A DNA stretch of 64,000 bases from the NCBI RefSeq assembly GCF_022843985.1, contig NZ_JALHMP010000008.1, forward strand, positions 85,320 to 149,319, read 5' to 3'. Shown piece after piece: positions 24,971 to 34,341 of this stretch. Within the stretch, counting starts at the first letter, position 1. Every line of letters begins with the position of its first letter. Below the pieces are notes generated by a model. That model ran no database searches. It was not told the DNA's origin and saw only the letters and a list, made by a program, of their open reading frames with translations. This DNA is from Phreatobacter sp. (GTDB lineage: Bacteria; Pseudomonadota; Alphaproteobacteria; Rhizobiales; Phreatobacteraceae). The position numbers and the translations under genes were made by a program.

Positions 24971-26368
24971 ATGAATTCGATCAGCCAGAGAGCGATGAGG
25001 GCTTGGGTCGGGCTCGGGCCGCGCTTCCTGCCCTTTGCGGATGCCGCCTCTGCCGGGGTGCCGCTGTCGCGCCTGCTGCGCCTGTCGCTGGTTCAGGTCT
25101 CCGTCGGCATGTCGCTGGTGCTGATGGTCGGCACACTGAACCGCGTCATGATCGTCGAGCTCGGCATCTCAGCCGCCCTTGTCGCAACCATGATCGCGCT
25201 GCCTGTGCTGTTCGCGCCGTTCCGGGTCTTGATCGGCCAGAGTTCAGACACCCATGTGTCGGTGCTCGGCTGGAAGCGGGTACCCTTCCTGTTCAACGGC
25301 ACGATGGTGCAGTTCGGCGGGCTGGCCCTCATGCCCTTCGCGCTGCTCGTGCTGTCGGGCGGCGGTGCGGCCAAGGACTATCCGGTCTGGATCGGGCAGG
25401 CCGCCGCGGCCCTGTCGTTCCTGCTGGTCGGAGCCGGTGTCCATACCACGCAGACTGTGGCTCTGGCGCTTGCCACCGACCTGACCCGCGATGACCGCCG
25501 GCCAAAGGTGGTCGGGCTCATGTATGTGATGCTGCTGGTCGGAACCATCGCCAGCGCGCTCACCTTCGGCTATTTGCTAGAGGAGTTCACGCCGGGCCGG
25601 CTGATCCAGGTGATCCAGGGCACTGCCGTGGTGACGATCGTGCTGAATGGCATCGCGCTGTGGAAGCAGGAGGGCCTGAAGCGCATGACGGCCGCCGAAC
25701 TGGCCGCTCCGCAACCGCGCTTCCGCCACTCGTTTGGACGCTACATGCAGGGCAAGGCGGCGCGACGCCGGCTGGTTGCCGTCGGCCTGGGCACGATGGC
25801 CTTCGGCATGCAGGACGTGCTGCTCGAGCCCTATGGCGGCGAGATTCTCGGGCTCTCGGTCGCCGACACCACCAAGCTGACCGCCGCCTTGGCGGGGGGC
25901 GGGCTGATCGGCTTCGCCGCGGCCTCGCATGTGCTGAGCCGCGGCGCCGACGCCTTCGCGATTGCGGGGCTCGGCACGCTCGTCGGCATCCTCGGCTTTG
26001 CCGGGGTGATCGCCGCGGCCCCGGCAGGCTCCCCCATGCTCTTTGCCGCGGGCGTCATCGTCATCGGTGCCGGCGGCGGCCTGTTCGGGCATGGCACTCT
26101 GACCGCCGCGATGAACCATGCGCCGGAGGGCCAGGCCGGGCTGGCGCTCGGCGCCTGGGGCGCCATCCAGGCCACCGCGGCCGGGCTTGGCATCGCCCTC
26201 GGTGGCATTCTGCGCGACGTGGCCATGTCGATGGGAGCGCTGGAAGGCCTTGGCGCGGCACGGGGCTATATGATCGTCTATGCAACGGAAATCGTTCTGC
26301 TCCTCGCAACCTTCGCAGCGATGTCCTCGCTGTTTCGGCGCGCCGGGAACCAGAGCAGCAGAGGCTAG
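24971..26368 (+). CDS. pucC: PucC-type LH2 assembly / bacteriochlorophyll-carrier membrane protein
   Basis: 465 residues, about 12 membrane segments, MFS superfamily, PucC/LhaA (BCH2) family. Diagnostic stretches: RFLPFADAASAGVPLSRLLRLS, QVSVGMSLVLMVGTLNRVMIVEL, ALPVLFAPFRVLIGQSSDTH and FGMQDVLLEPYGGEIL. ATG 24971 gives the normal family N-terminus; upstream in-frame sequence is not protein-like. PucC is needed for LH2 assembly, probably delivering or gating bacteriochlorophyll. It is cotranscribed with pucBA and followed 36 bp later by the repeat protein. Confidence 0.95.
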   Translation: MNSISQRAMRAWVGLGPRFLPFADAASAGVPLSRLLRLSLVQVSVGMSLVLMVGTLNRVMIVELGISAALVATMIALPVLFAPFRVLIGQSSDTHVSVLGWKRVPFLFNGTMVQFGGLALMPFALLVLSGGGAAKDYPVWIGQAAAALSFLLVGAGVHTTQTVALALATDLTRDDRRPKVVGLMYVMLLVGTIASALTFGYLLEEFTPGRLIQVIQGTAVVTIVLNGIALWKQEGLKRMTAAELAAPQPRFRHSFGRYMQGKAARRRLVAVGLGTMAFGMQDVLLEPYGGEILGLSVADTTKLTAALAGGGLIGFAAASHVLSRGADAFAIAGLGTLVGILGFAGVIAAAPAGSPMLFAAGVIVIGAGGGLFGHGTLTAAMNHAPEGQAGLALGAWGAIQATAAGLGIALGGILRDVAMSMGALEGLGAARGYMIVYATEIVLLLATFAAMSSLFRRAGNQSSRG

Positions 26369-26404
26369 CGGCGCGCAGCGGCCGTGGAACCGGGACATCG
26401 GGAC

Positions 26405-27001
26405 ATGACACAGACAATCTGCAAACTTTTCGGCACGCCGAGCCAGGCGACAGAGGCTGCGGACAGGCTCCGAGCCACCGGCTATCGCCAAGTTTTCGTG
26501 TTTCTCGGTGCTCCATCCGGATCCGACGAGACAGAACCCGCAGCCGATCCGGGCGCCGTCAAGGCGATGATGGACGCCTATATCTACAAGCCCCACGCGG
26601 AGATCTATGCCCGTCACCTCGCCAAGGGCGCCAGCCTGGTAATGGTCCACGCCTATTGGGGCACCGCGCAGAAGGCGATCCGTCTGCTCAAGAGCTTCGA
26701 TCCCCTGCCCGACGCCATCCCGAAACCGCCGATCCCAAGCCGCCTCATCTACAACCCGCGCACGCCGTTCTCGAGCACGTTCGAACTGCCGCTACTCACC
26801 GAGAAGGTGAGATATCCAGCCGAGACCATCTTTGGAACCCCTTCCCTGACCAGACGGCCGCGTCTGGTCACCTCCCGCCTGTTTCCGATCCTGTCGGGTG
26901 GCGCGTCACCGTTCTCCGGCCTGTTCAACCTGCCGCTCCTGACCAAGTCCAAGACCCCGTTTTCGTCGCTGTTCCGGCTGCCGTTGCTGAAGCGCCGGTA
27001 G
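26405..27001 (+). CDS. puc-linked protein with three C-terminal PFSxxFxLPLL repeats (unknown function)
   Basis: 198 residues; I do not recognise a named family. Residues 1-105 look like a small alpha/beta domain (CKLFGTPSQATEAADRLRATGY, later ASLVMVHAYWGTAQKAIRLL), similar in pattern to stress proteins of the 17M type. The rest is Pro-rich and holds three 13-residue repeats: TPFSSTFELPLLT (120-132), SPFSGLFNLPLLT (168-180) and TPFSSLFRLPLLK (184-196), with a weaker SRLFPILS between. No signal peptide and no full membrane helix, but the repeats are amphipathic. It follows pucC by 36 bp on the same strand, so a role in antenna assembly or membrane association is likely (inference). Confidence 0.8.
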   Translation: MTQTICKLFGTPSQATEAADRLRATGYRQVFVFLGAPSGSDETEPAADPGAVKAMMDAYIYKPHAEIYARHLAKGASLVMVHAYWGTAQKAIRLLKSFDPLPDAIPKPPIPSRLIYNPRTPFSSTFELPLLTEKVRYPAETIFGTPSLTRRPRLVTSRLFPILSGGASPFSGLFNLPLLTKSKTPFSSLFRLPLLKRR

Positions 27002-27084
27002 GAAAAGGCGAGCGCGTTGCAGATCCGCCGGTCGCGGCCGGCGGCCATCTCCATTCTTCGGGACCGTGGTCAGGCGCGCCAGTG

Positions 27085-28216
27085 TCAGTCCACGTCGTCC
27101 GTGTCGCCTGCCTTGGTGCCATAGGCGCGCATGGCGAGGGTTGCCTCCATGAAGCCGTCGAGGTCACCGTCGAGAACCTCAGACGGCACGCCCGAGGTCT
27201 TTCCGGTGCGGAGATCCTTCACGAGCTGGTAGGGCTGCAGCACGTAAGAACGGATCTGATGGCCCCAGCCGATATCGGTCTTGGCGGCGAATTCAGCGGC
27301 GGCGGCCTCCTCGCGAATCTTCAGCTCGCGCTCGTAGAGCTTGGCGCGCAGCATCTGCCAGGCCACCGCCCGGTTGGCGTGCTGAGAGCGTGAGCCTTCC
27401 GACACGACCATGACGCCGGTCGGATTGTGGACCAGGCGCACGGCCGATTCGGTCTTGTTGACGTGCTGGCCACCGGCACCGCCCGAGCGCATCGTGTCGA
27501 CGCGCACGTCGCTCTCATTGATCTGGATGTCGATCTTGTCGTCCACCACCGGATAGACCGTCGCGGAAGCGAAGGACGTATGGCGTCGGGCATTGGAATC
27601 GAAGGGCGAGATGCGCACCAGCCGGTGCACGCCAGCTTCCGTCTTCAGCCAGCCATAGGCATTGTGCCCCTTGATCAGCAGCGTCGTCGATTTGATGCCG
27701 GCCTCTTCGCCGGCACTCTCCTCGACCACCTCGACCTTGAAGCCGCGGCGCTCGGCCCAGCGCGTGTACATGCGCATGAGCATCAAGGCCCAGTCCTGGC
27801 TCTCGGTGCCGCCGGCCCCGGCATGGACCTCCAGATAGGTGTCGTTGCTGTCGGCCTCGCCGGAGAGCAGCGCCTCGAGCTGCAGGCGCTCGGCGCGCTT
27901 GCGAGCCTCGACAAGCGCCCTGGCGGCCTCGTCCAGCGTCGCCGTGTCCCCCTCGTCCTCGGCCATCTCGGCGAGTTCGAGATTGTCGGAGAGCTCGCGG
28001 CTGATCTCGGTCAGCGCATTCATGCGGCTGTCGAGCGCATTGCGCTCCTGCATGACCTTCTGCGCCTTCTCCGGATCGTTCCAGAGGTCGTTGGTTTCGG
28101 CGAGGGCGTTCAGTTCGGCGAGACGTTTGACCGAGACATCCCAGTCAAAGATGCCTCCTCAGGAGCCCGACAGACTCCTTGATGGCCTCGGCGGTGGCGA
28201 CGATGTCGGCACGCAT
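27085..28216 (-). CDS. prfB: Peptide chain release factor 2 (programmed +1 frameshift)
   Basis: Recognises UGA and UAA and releases the peptide. Zero frame starts at ATG 28216 (MRADIVATAEAIKESVG) and reaches CTT TGA at 28150-28145; ribosomes shift +1 to read GAC and continue DVSVKRLAELNAL. The classical signals are present: AGGAGG (28159-28154), 3 bases, then CTTTGAC. The main frame has SPF (codon recognition, in VRISPFDSN) and GGQ (SGGAGGQHVNKT, catalysis). Total about 376 residues, normal for the family. The leader contains a terminator-like hairpin 25-57 bases upstream of the start. Confidence 0.97.
28144..28159 (-). promoter_or_regulatory. RF2 programmed frameshift site
   Basis: Minus strand: AGGAGG, CAT, CTTTGAC. 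The internal Shine-Dalgarno is 3 bases before the CTT P-site codon, the same geometry as in Escherichia coli prfB. Low RF2 favours the shift and so raises RF2 synthesis. Confidence 0.95.
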
Positions 28217-28240
28217 GGGGCACTTCCCTTCAGGGTGGAC

Positions 28241-28273
28241 GAAAAAGAGGGCGCACCCTAGTCACGTGCGCCC
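28241..28273 (-). terminator. Terminator-like hairpin in the prfB leader
   Basis: On the minus strand GGGCGCAC and GTGCGCCC pair over a 9-base loop, followed directly by TCTTTTTC. The U-run ends only 24 bases before the prfB ATG, leaving no room for a promoter between them, so it either stops antisense read-through or acts as an attenuator. Confidence 0.6.
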
Positions 28274-28684
28274 CGGTGTCAATCGTCGCCGGCCGCGGCA
28301 AGGAGCCCGGCGCGCCGATCGGTGCCAGATCGTGAGGTCGAGGCAGAACGGGCAAGGGCGGACCTTGATCGGATTGCGCGGAGAGGCGACGACGACGGAC
28401 CCGCAACGCGCTTCACCTATTGCATGGCGGGCGGCAAGGGACGAGTTCTGGCGAGACGGCGCGCCCTCCGCCCTGCCCTGCCAGTCCTGCATTTTCGGTG
28501 GATGACGCCCCACCCTCGCTGTAGCCGGCACCCGTTCGATCTTAGGCTCGATGCCGTCGGCCTTGCAGCCATGCGCGGCGGCCAAGAGTGTGGCATTCGC
28601 AGGTCCCAACGGCACGCCAGGTGTCCCTGCCATGCTGCATGGCCTAGAGTGAGGCGCAACCGTCAGGATGCAGGAGGGACCGTC
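28274..28684. other. Intergenic region between prfB and the nitroreductase gene
   Basis: About 410 bp of divergent spacer. AGGAGGG (28672-28678) is the nitroreductase ribosome site. No clear promoter was found for either gene and no convincing coding potential. Confidence 0.3.
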
Positions 28685-29359
28685 ATGTCGCGCTACCAGC
28701 CGGTGCCACTGACCGACCACGTGGAATGGCCGGCAGACGAGATGCAGGCGCGCGCCGAGACCTTCCTCGCCGACATCCGCCGGCGGCATACGGTGCGCGA
28801 CTTCTCCAGCCGTCCCGTCCCGCGCCTCCTTATCGAAACCTGCATCCGCGCTGCCGGCACGGCCCCGAACGGCGCCAACCACCAGCCCTGGCATTTCTGC
28901 GTCATCGGCGACCCCGCAGTGAAGCGGCGCATCCGCGAGGCCGCCGAGACCGAGGAGCGGGAGTTCTATGCCGGCAAGGCGGGCGAGGAATGGCTGAAGG
29001 CGCTGGGTCCCCTCGGCACCGATCCCGACAAGCCGTTTCTCGAAACGGCGCCCTGGCTCATCGGCGTCTTCGGGGCGCGCCGCTCGGTCAGCGCCGACGG
29101 GGTGCTGCGGAAGAACTATTACGTGCCCGAATCGGTCTCCATCGCGGTCGGCTTCCTCATCGTCGCGCTGCACCAGGCAGGTCTCGTCAGCCTGACCCAT
29201 ACGCCCGCGCCGATGGGCTTCCTCAACGAGATCTGCGGCCGGCCGGACGAGGAGAAGCCCTACATCCTGATGGTCGTGGGCTACCCGGCACCGGGCGCCA
29301 CGATCCCCGCCCATGCGCTGGAGAAGAAGCCGCTGGAGGCGATCGCCAGCTTCCTGTGA
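28685..29359 (+). CDS. Nitroreductase family protein
   Basis: 224 residues. FMN-binding motifs of the family: [15 protein letters not shown] near residue 35, [19 protein letters not shown] (about 57-75), and [17 protein letters not shown] helix [19 protein letters not shown]; the C-terminal VVGYPAPGA is conserved. A strong AGGAGGG precedes the ATG. It is an FMN-dependent oxidoreductase using NAD(P)H, similar to iodotyrosine-deiodinase-like and BluB-like members in the [16 protein letters not shown] pattern; natural substrate unknown. Encoded alone, divergent from prfB and convergent with mrcA. Confidence 0.9.
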   Translation: MSRYQPVPLTDHVEWPADEMQARAETFLADIRRRHTVRDFSSRPVPRLLIETCIRAAGTAPNGANHQPWHFCVIGDPAVKRRIREAAETEEREFYAGKAGEEWLKALGPLGTDPDKPFLETAPWLIGVFGARRSVSADGVLRKNYYVPESVSIAVGFLIVALHQAGLVSLTHTPAPMGFLNEICGRPDEEKPYILMVVGYPAPGATIPAHALEKKPLEAIASFL

Positions 29360-29426
29360 GGCAGCAGCGGCGGCAGGCATTGCACCGCCCCGCGCCCGCG
29401 CCAAAGGGGCGAGCGACCGTCCCGAC

Positions 29427-29454
29427 AAAAGAAGGCGGCCCATGGGCCGCCTTC
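29427..29454 (-). terminator. Terminator after mrcA (bidirectional)
   Basis: GAAGGCGGCCC-AT-GGGCCGCCTTC (29431-29454) is a perfect 11-bp stem; on the minus strand it is followed by TTTTG. It lies between the convergent nitroreductase and mrcA genes. Confidence 0.85.
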
Positions 29455-29482
29455 CGGTGCTCGCCCTGATGGCCGGCAGCCG

Positions 29483-31975
29483 TCAGTACAGCCCGCCTGT
29501 GCCTGTGCCGATGGCGCGGTTGCTCTCGTTGGAAGGGCCGCGCCGCGGTCCGCCTGCGGCGGCCGAATCGAAGGGGTTGATCAGCTGGTAGCTGTCCGGC
29601 GGGGCGGTGCCGGGCTTGAACGCCTCGAGGATGGCGCCGCCCGAGCCCGCGCCAGCCCGCAGGCCGGTGCGCGGGTCGATGCGGATCAGCTTGATGCCGG
29701 TTGGCACGCGGAAAGGTACGGCCGGACGGTCGGCCAGAGCCACGCGCATGAACTCCTGGAAAATCGGCACGGCGAGCGCACCGCCGGTAGCATTGCTGCC
29801 AAGGGTCCGAGGCGTGTCATAGCCAACATAGACGCCGACCGCGAGATCAGGCGAGAAGCCGACGAACCAGGCGTCCTTGGCCTCGTTGGTGGTGCCGGTC
29901 TTGCCGGCGATCGGTTTGCCGAGGGCCCGCAGGGAGGTGGCGGTGCCGCGCAGCACGGCCCCCTCCATCATCGAGGTCATCTGATAGGCGGTCATCGGAT
30001 CGAGGACCTGCTCGCGCCGGTCGACGAGGATCGGCTCGTCCTGGTTCTGCCAGCGCGGCGCCGTGCAGCCCTGACACTGGCGGTCGTCGTGTCGGAAGAT
30101 GGTCGACCCGGTGCGGTCCTGGATGCGGTCGATGAGCGTCGGACGGATGCGGCGGCCGCCATTGGCGAACATGGAATAGGCGGCAGTCATGCGCATGACC
30201 GTCGTCTCGCCGGCGCCCAGCGAATAGGACAGGAACGAAGGCATGTCATCATAGACGCCGAAGCGCTTGGCATATTCAGCGATGAGCGGCATGCCGACAT
30301 CGTTGGCGAGGCGCACGGTCATGACGTTGCGCGAGCGCTCGATGCCGAAGCGCAGGGTCTGCGGACCATAGAACTGGCCGGAATAGTTTTCCGGTCGCCA
30401 GACCTCGCCACCATTGCCGGTGGCGAGTTCGAAAGGCGCATCCATCACCACGGTCGAGGGCGTGTAGCCGTTGTCGAGGGCGGCGGCATAGACGAAGGGC
30501 TTGAAGGCAGAGCCCGGCTGGCGGCGCGCCTGGGTGGCGCGGTTGAACTGGCTCTGGTCGAAGGAGAAGCCGCCGACCATGGCAAGGACGCGGCCCGTGT
30601 AGGGGTCCATGGCGACGAGGCCGCCTGAAACCTCCGGCACCTGGCGGAGGCGGAACTGGCCCTCGCGGCCGGCCAGCGGCTCGACATAGACGACGTCCCC
30701 GGCATTGAGGGTGCGGCCGACGGGACGGCGGGTCCAGCGGGCGCCCTCGGCGGTGATCAGGCCGAGATCGCGTGCCGGGCTGACCTGGCCCGAGGTCTCG
30801 CGGCCTGGATGCAGGCCGATACGCGCCGTCTCGCCCTGGGAGTCGATGACGACGGCGAGGCGCCAGCCGATATCGTTGAAATTGCGGATCTCGGCGAGCT
30901 TGGTCCCCCAGTCGCCGCGCATGTCCTCGATGCGCGTCACCGGGCCCCGCCAGCCGCGCTGTTCGTCGAAGCGGATCAGTCCGGCCGTCAGTGCCTGGCG
31001 GGCGGCCATCTGCAGCTTGGGATCGAGAGTCGTGCGGATCGACAGGCCACCTTCGAGCAGCTTCTTGTCGCCGAACCGGTCGATCATCTCCCGGCGGACC
31101 TCCTCGGCGAAGAAGTCTGCAGCGAATTGCTGCTGCCGCGGCGAGCGCGGATTGACGGTCAGGGGCGTGCGGCGGGCCGCCTCGCCCTGCTCGGCGGTGA
31201 TGTGGCCATCCTCGACCATGCGGCTGATGACGTAGTTGCGGCGCTCGACGGCACGGTCGCGGTTGCGGAAGGGGTGGAGCTGGGTCGGGCTTTTCGGCAG
31301 GGCGGCGAGATAGGCCGCCTCCGGCACGGTGAGTTCGTGGACCGACTTGTCAAAATAGACCAGGGCGGCGGCGGCGACGCCATAGGCGCCGAAGCCGGGA
31401 ATGACGAAGCCGAGATAGATCTCGTTGAGGTAGAGTTCGAGGATCTGGTCCTTGGTGAAGGCCGATTCCATGCGCATGGCGATCAGCGCCTCGCGCACCT
31501 TGCGGTCCACCGTCTGCTCGCCCGACAGCAGGAAGTTCTTCGCCACCTGCTGGGTGATGGTCGAGGCGCCCTGGGGGCGGCGGTTGGTGCCGCGGTTCTG
31601 GAAATTGGTCAGGGCGGCGCGGGCAATGCCCGTCAAGTCGATGCCGTTATGCGAGTAGAAATTCTTGTCCTCAGCCGAGAGGAAGGCCTGGATGACCATT
31701 TTCGGCACGGCCTGAATGGGCAGGTAGAGCCGGCGCTCACGGGCATATTCGGCCATGAGCTGGCCGTCGGCCGCATGGACGCGGCTCATGATCGGCGGCT
31801 CGTAATTGCGCAGCGTGTTGTAGTCGGGAAGCTCCTTCGTCACCTGTGCGACATAGACGGCCACGCCGGCGGCGCCGAGCAGGAACACGATCGTCCCCAG
31901 CCCGAAAGCCCAGCCGAAGAATCGGAGAACCAGCCTCATCCGCTCAAATCGCGCCCTGCGGGCTGCGCCTCTCAT
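29483..31975 (-). CDS. mrcA: Penicillin-binding protein 1A (bifunctional)
   Basis: 830 residues. Inner-membrane anchor near residues 18-42 (FGWAFGLGTIVFLLGAAGVAVYV). The glycosyltransferase GT51 domain has EDKNFYSHNGID and RPQGASTITQQVAKN. An OB-like insert separates it from the transpeptidase domain, which has SxxK in QPGSAFKPFVY, SxN in ERSRNVMTV and KTGTT in AGKTGTTNEAKDAW. It polymerises and cross-links peptidoglycan in the periplasm. The start at 31975 has GGGGA upstream; ATG 31939 (MRLVLRFFG) is an alternative. It lies 198 bp downstream of the amidase gene, same strand. Confidence 0.96.
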   Translation of the reverse strand: MRGAARRARFERMRLVLRFFGWAFGLGTIVFLLGAAGVAVYVAQVTKELPDYNTLRNYEPPIMSRVHAADGQLMAEYARERRLYLPIQAVPKMVIQAFLSAEDKNFYSHNGIDLTGIARAALTNFQNRGTNRRPQGASTITQQVAKNFLLSGEQTVDRKVREALIAMRMESAFTKDQILELYLNEIYLGFVIPGFGAYGVAAAALVYFDKSVHELTVPEAAYLAALPKSPTQLHPFRNRDRAVERRNYVISRMVEDGHITAEQGEAARRTPLTVNPRSPRQQQFAADFFAEEVRREMIDRFGDKKLLEGGLSIRTTLDPKLQMAARQALTAGLIRFDEQRGWRGPVTRIEDMRGDWGTKLAEIRNFNDIGWRLAVVIDSQGETARIGLHPGRETSGQVSPARDLGLITAEGARWTRRPVGRTLNAGDVVYVEPLAGREGQFRLRQVPEVSGGLVAMDPYTGRVLAMVGGFSFDQSQFNRATQARRQPGSAFKPFVYAAALDNGYTPSTVVMDAPFELATGNGGEVWRPENYSGQFYGPQTLRFGIERSRNVMTVRLANDVGMPLIAEYAKRFGVYDDMPSFLSYSLGAGETTVMRMTAAYSMFANGGRRIRPTLIDRIQDRTGSTIFRHDDRQCQGCTAPRWQNQDEPILVDRREQVLDPMTAYQMTSMMEGAVLRGTATSLRALGKPIAGKTGTTNEAKDAWFVGFSPDLAVGVYVGYDTPRTLGSNATGGALAVPIFQEFMRVALADRPAVPFRVPTGIKLIRIDPRTGLRAGAGSGGAILEAFKPGTAPPDSYQLINPFDSAAAGGPRRGPSNESNRAIGTGTGGLY

Positions 31976-32173
31976 CGTCCCCGAAAAGCCAAAGGTCGCC
32001 GGCTGGGGATGCCTTGTTCACACGTGACGCCATTCTAGCACGAAGACTGCGTCCAGCCCATCCGCACGGCCCGGCGCTGAACCCCATTCTGGCAGCGGGA
32101 AACGCAGGAAAAAGACGGTTGCCCTGCGACTGTGGCGCAGATGTGACCCGCCGATGGCGCGGGGCGGGTCGCC

Positions 32174-33478
32174 TCACCGACGTGCCGCCGGGGCCACGGG
32201 CGGCCCGTTGCGGGTGGCAAAAAACTGGTCGATGGCCCTGGCCACGGAATCCGCCGTGCGGTCTCGCCAGATCGCCGAGGTCAGCATCTCCACATCGCGG
32301 CGGCTGGTGACGAAGCCGAGTTCGACCAGCACCGAGGGGATGTCATGCGCCCGCAGCACCTGGAAACCGGCGGAGCGCAGCGGCAGGCGGTGCATGCGGG
32401 TCACCTGACGCATCTCGCCGGCGAGCGTGCGGGCGAAATTGGCGGAGTAGATGCGCGTCTCGCGGCGCGTCAGGTCGATGAGGATGTCGGCGACCTCTGA
32501 GGGTTCATCGGAGAGGTCGAGGCCGGCAATGGCGTCGGCCTTGTTCTCGCGCTCGGCGAGACGCTCGGAATCGGCATCGGAGGCCCGGTCTGAGAGGGTG
32601 TAGACGGTGACGCCGCGGGCATTCTCGTTGGCACCGCCGATGGAATCGGCATGGATGGAGATGAAGAGCTGGGCCCGCGCGTCGCGGGCGAGACGCACCC
32701 GCTCGCCCAGGGGAACGAAGATGTCGCGGTCCCGCGTCATCACCACGCGGTAGCGGCCGCCGGCAGCAAGCTTGTCGCGCAGCACCTTGGCAAAATCGAG
32801 GACGATCATCTTCTCCTCGTCGCCGGTGGAGGGGGCGATCGCGCCGGGATCGATACCGCCATGGCCGGGATCGATGACGACGACCGGCGGGCCATTCTCC
32901 TCCTCGACGCGCGGCGACAGGCGTGGCCCCAGCGTCTCGCGATCGCCACGGCGGGCAATGTTGCTGACAGCACGGTCGGTCAGCGCGCGGCGGAAGCCAT
33001 CGGCATCGGTGCGTACGAGGTCGAGATGCAGGCGTGGCGGCCGCCCGTCCTGACCCTCGATGGTGAGCGCCCGCTCGATCGCGGCAGGGCCTGTCAGCTC
33101 GATGACGATGCGCGACTTGCCCGGCGCGAAAAGGCCGAAGCGGAAGGTCTTGACCAGGCCACGACGGTCACCGGTCGGCGGCGCGATATGGAAATGGACC
33201 TCGTCGAGGTCGATGATGACGCGATAGGGATCGGCGAGGGCGAAGGCACGCATCTCGACCGGGCGGGTCAGGTCGAAGGTCAGGCGGGTGCGCGGGCCGT
33301 CGACGGACAGATGGGCCGCCGCGACCACGGCGGGCAGCGCGGTGCGGGCACCGTCGGCTGAAGCGGGAACGGCGCGCCCCGCGTACGACACGGCCCCCGT
33401 CGTCTGGGCATGGACGGAAGGCGCCGCGGCGAGGATCATCGCGGCCAGAACAACCATGATGACGAGGCGAACGACCAT
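32174..33478 (-). CDS. amiC: N-acetylmuramoyl-L-alanine amidase with AMIN domain
   Basis: 434 residues from ATG 33478, preceded by GGGGGA. Signal peptide ends near APSVHAQ. An AMIN domain (VRTRLTFDLTRPVEMRAFALAD-like region, residues about 50-150) targets septal peptidoglycan; the C-terminal amidase_3 domain has VIDPGHGGIDPGAI, SIHADS and VELGFVTSRRDV, containing the zinc ligands and catalytic Glu. It cleaves the amide between MurNAc and L-Ala during daughter-cell separation. Upstream of mrcA on the same strand, a common pairing of wall enzymes in Rhizobiales. Confidence 0.94.
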   Translation of the reverse strand: MVVRLVIMVVLAAMILAAAPSVHAQTTGAVSYAGRAVPASADGARTALPAVVAAAHLSVDGPRTRLTFDLTRPVEMRAFALADPYRVIIDLDEVHFHIAPPTGDRRGLVKTFRFGLFAPGKSRIVIELTGPAAIERALTIEGQDGRPPRLHLDLVRTDADGFRRALTDRAVSNIARRGDRETLGPRLSPRVEEENGPPVVVIDPGHGGIDPGAIAPSTGDEEKMIVLDFAKVLRDKLAAGGRYRVVMTRDRDIFVPLGERVRLARDARAQLFISIHADSIGGANENARGVTVYTLSDRASDADSERLAERENKADAIAGLDLSDEPSEVADILIDLTRRETRIYSANFARTLAGEMRQVTRMHRLPLRSAGFQVLRAHDIPSVLVELGFVTSRRDVEMLTSAIWRDRTADSVARAIDQFFATRNGPPVAPAARR

Positions 33479-33611
33479 GATCCCCCGAGAATCGCGGCAT
33501 GACGGCGAAAGGACCGCCAGCATCGATAGCTGATAGGGCCGGCCCGGTTAACTCCCCGTTAAGCATCGCGGCGGATTCGTCGGGGCGCCGTTGCGCCCCG
33601 GCAACGGCGGC

Positions 33612-34094
33612 TCAGGTGTCGCGGGCGCGGGTCTTCTCGACGAGATCGCGATAGGCTGGCGTGCCGATACCGACCTGGCCCCAGATCGGCCGCCGGCGTC
33701 CGCCGGGCGCGATGAGGTCATATTGCTCGTCGGCGGCCCAGAGGGCCACGATCTGCCGCGGGAACAGATGCCCCTCGGGATCGAAAGCGGGAGCGCCGCC
33801 GCCCTCCGCAGCCGCGATGGCCCGGAAAAGATCGGCCGCCGGCGTGTCGGCACAGTCGAGGCCGGCCAGCGTCACGCGGTGGATCTCGGGCAGCGGGGCG
33901 ACGCCGATGAAGCGGACGCGGCCGCCGGAATCATAGTCAACCTGCACCGATTCTTCGGCAAAGGCGTCCGATTCGGCATGGGTCGGCCCGGCGGCCAGGC
34001 CGGTCGCCGCCGCGGCCGCCCGCAGGGCCTGGCGCGTCGCGCCGAGCTTGAGCGGCCCCAATCCATCGTGGGGCACGAATTGCAGCCTGATCAT
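33612..34094 (-). CDS. Small hypothetical protein
   Basis: 160 residues, no signal peptide, no membrane helix; I do not recognise the family. Begins MIRLQFVPHDGLGPLKLGA and has a mixed alpha/beta pattern with ESVQVDYDSGGRVRFIGVAP in the middle and IVALWAADEQYDLIAPGG near the end, in the manner of small immunity-like or cytosolic housekeeping proteins. GGGG lies about 8 bp before ATG 34094. An in-frame upstream extension has no ribosome site and is rejected. Divergent from the L,D-transpeptidase gene. Function not inferred. Confidence 0.7.
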   Translation of the reverse strand: MIRLQFVPHDGLGPLKLGATRQALRAAAAATGLAAGPTHAESDAFAEESVQVDYDSGGRVRFIGVAPLPEIHRVTLAGLDCADTPAADLFRAIAAAEGGGAPAFDPEGHLFPRQIVALWAADEQYDLIAPGGRRRPIWGQVGIGTPAYRDLVEKTRARDT

Positions 34095-34341
34095 ATCGGA
34101 CCCCGTCGATGGTTCGCGCGCCCCGCTGACGCGGCCCTGCGGCAGCGCTGTGACCTTCCCCTTAGCGGCATGGCCGTCCCGGGGATCACGACCCGCAGCA
34201 AGTGTGGGAATTGGGCAACAGACAAGACCTGTCGGAGCGCCAAATCCAGTGTTTCCATGGCTTTGTGATTGCGGCTTTTTCGCGAACAGGTCACCTCTAG
34301 TCCCCGTGTTTAACCACGATTCACCGCAGGGCAACGCCGAA

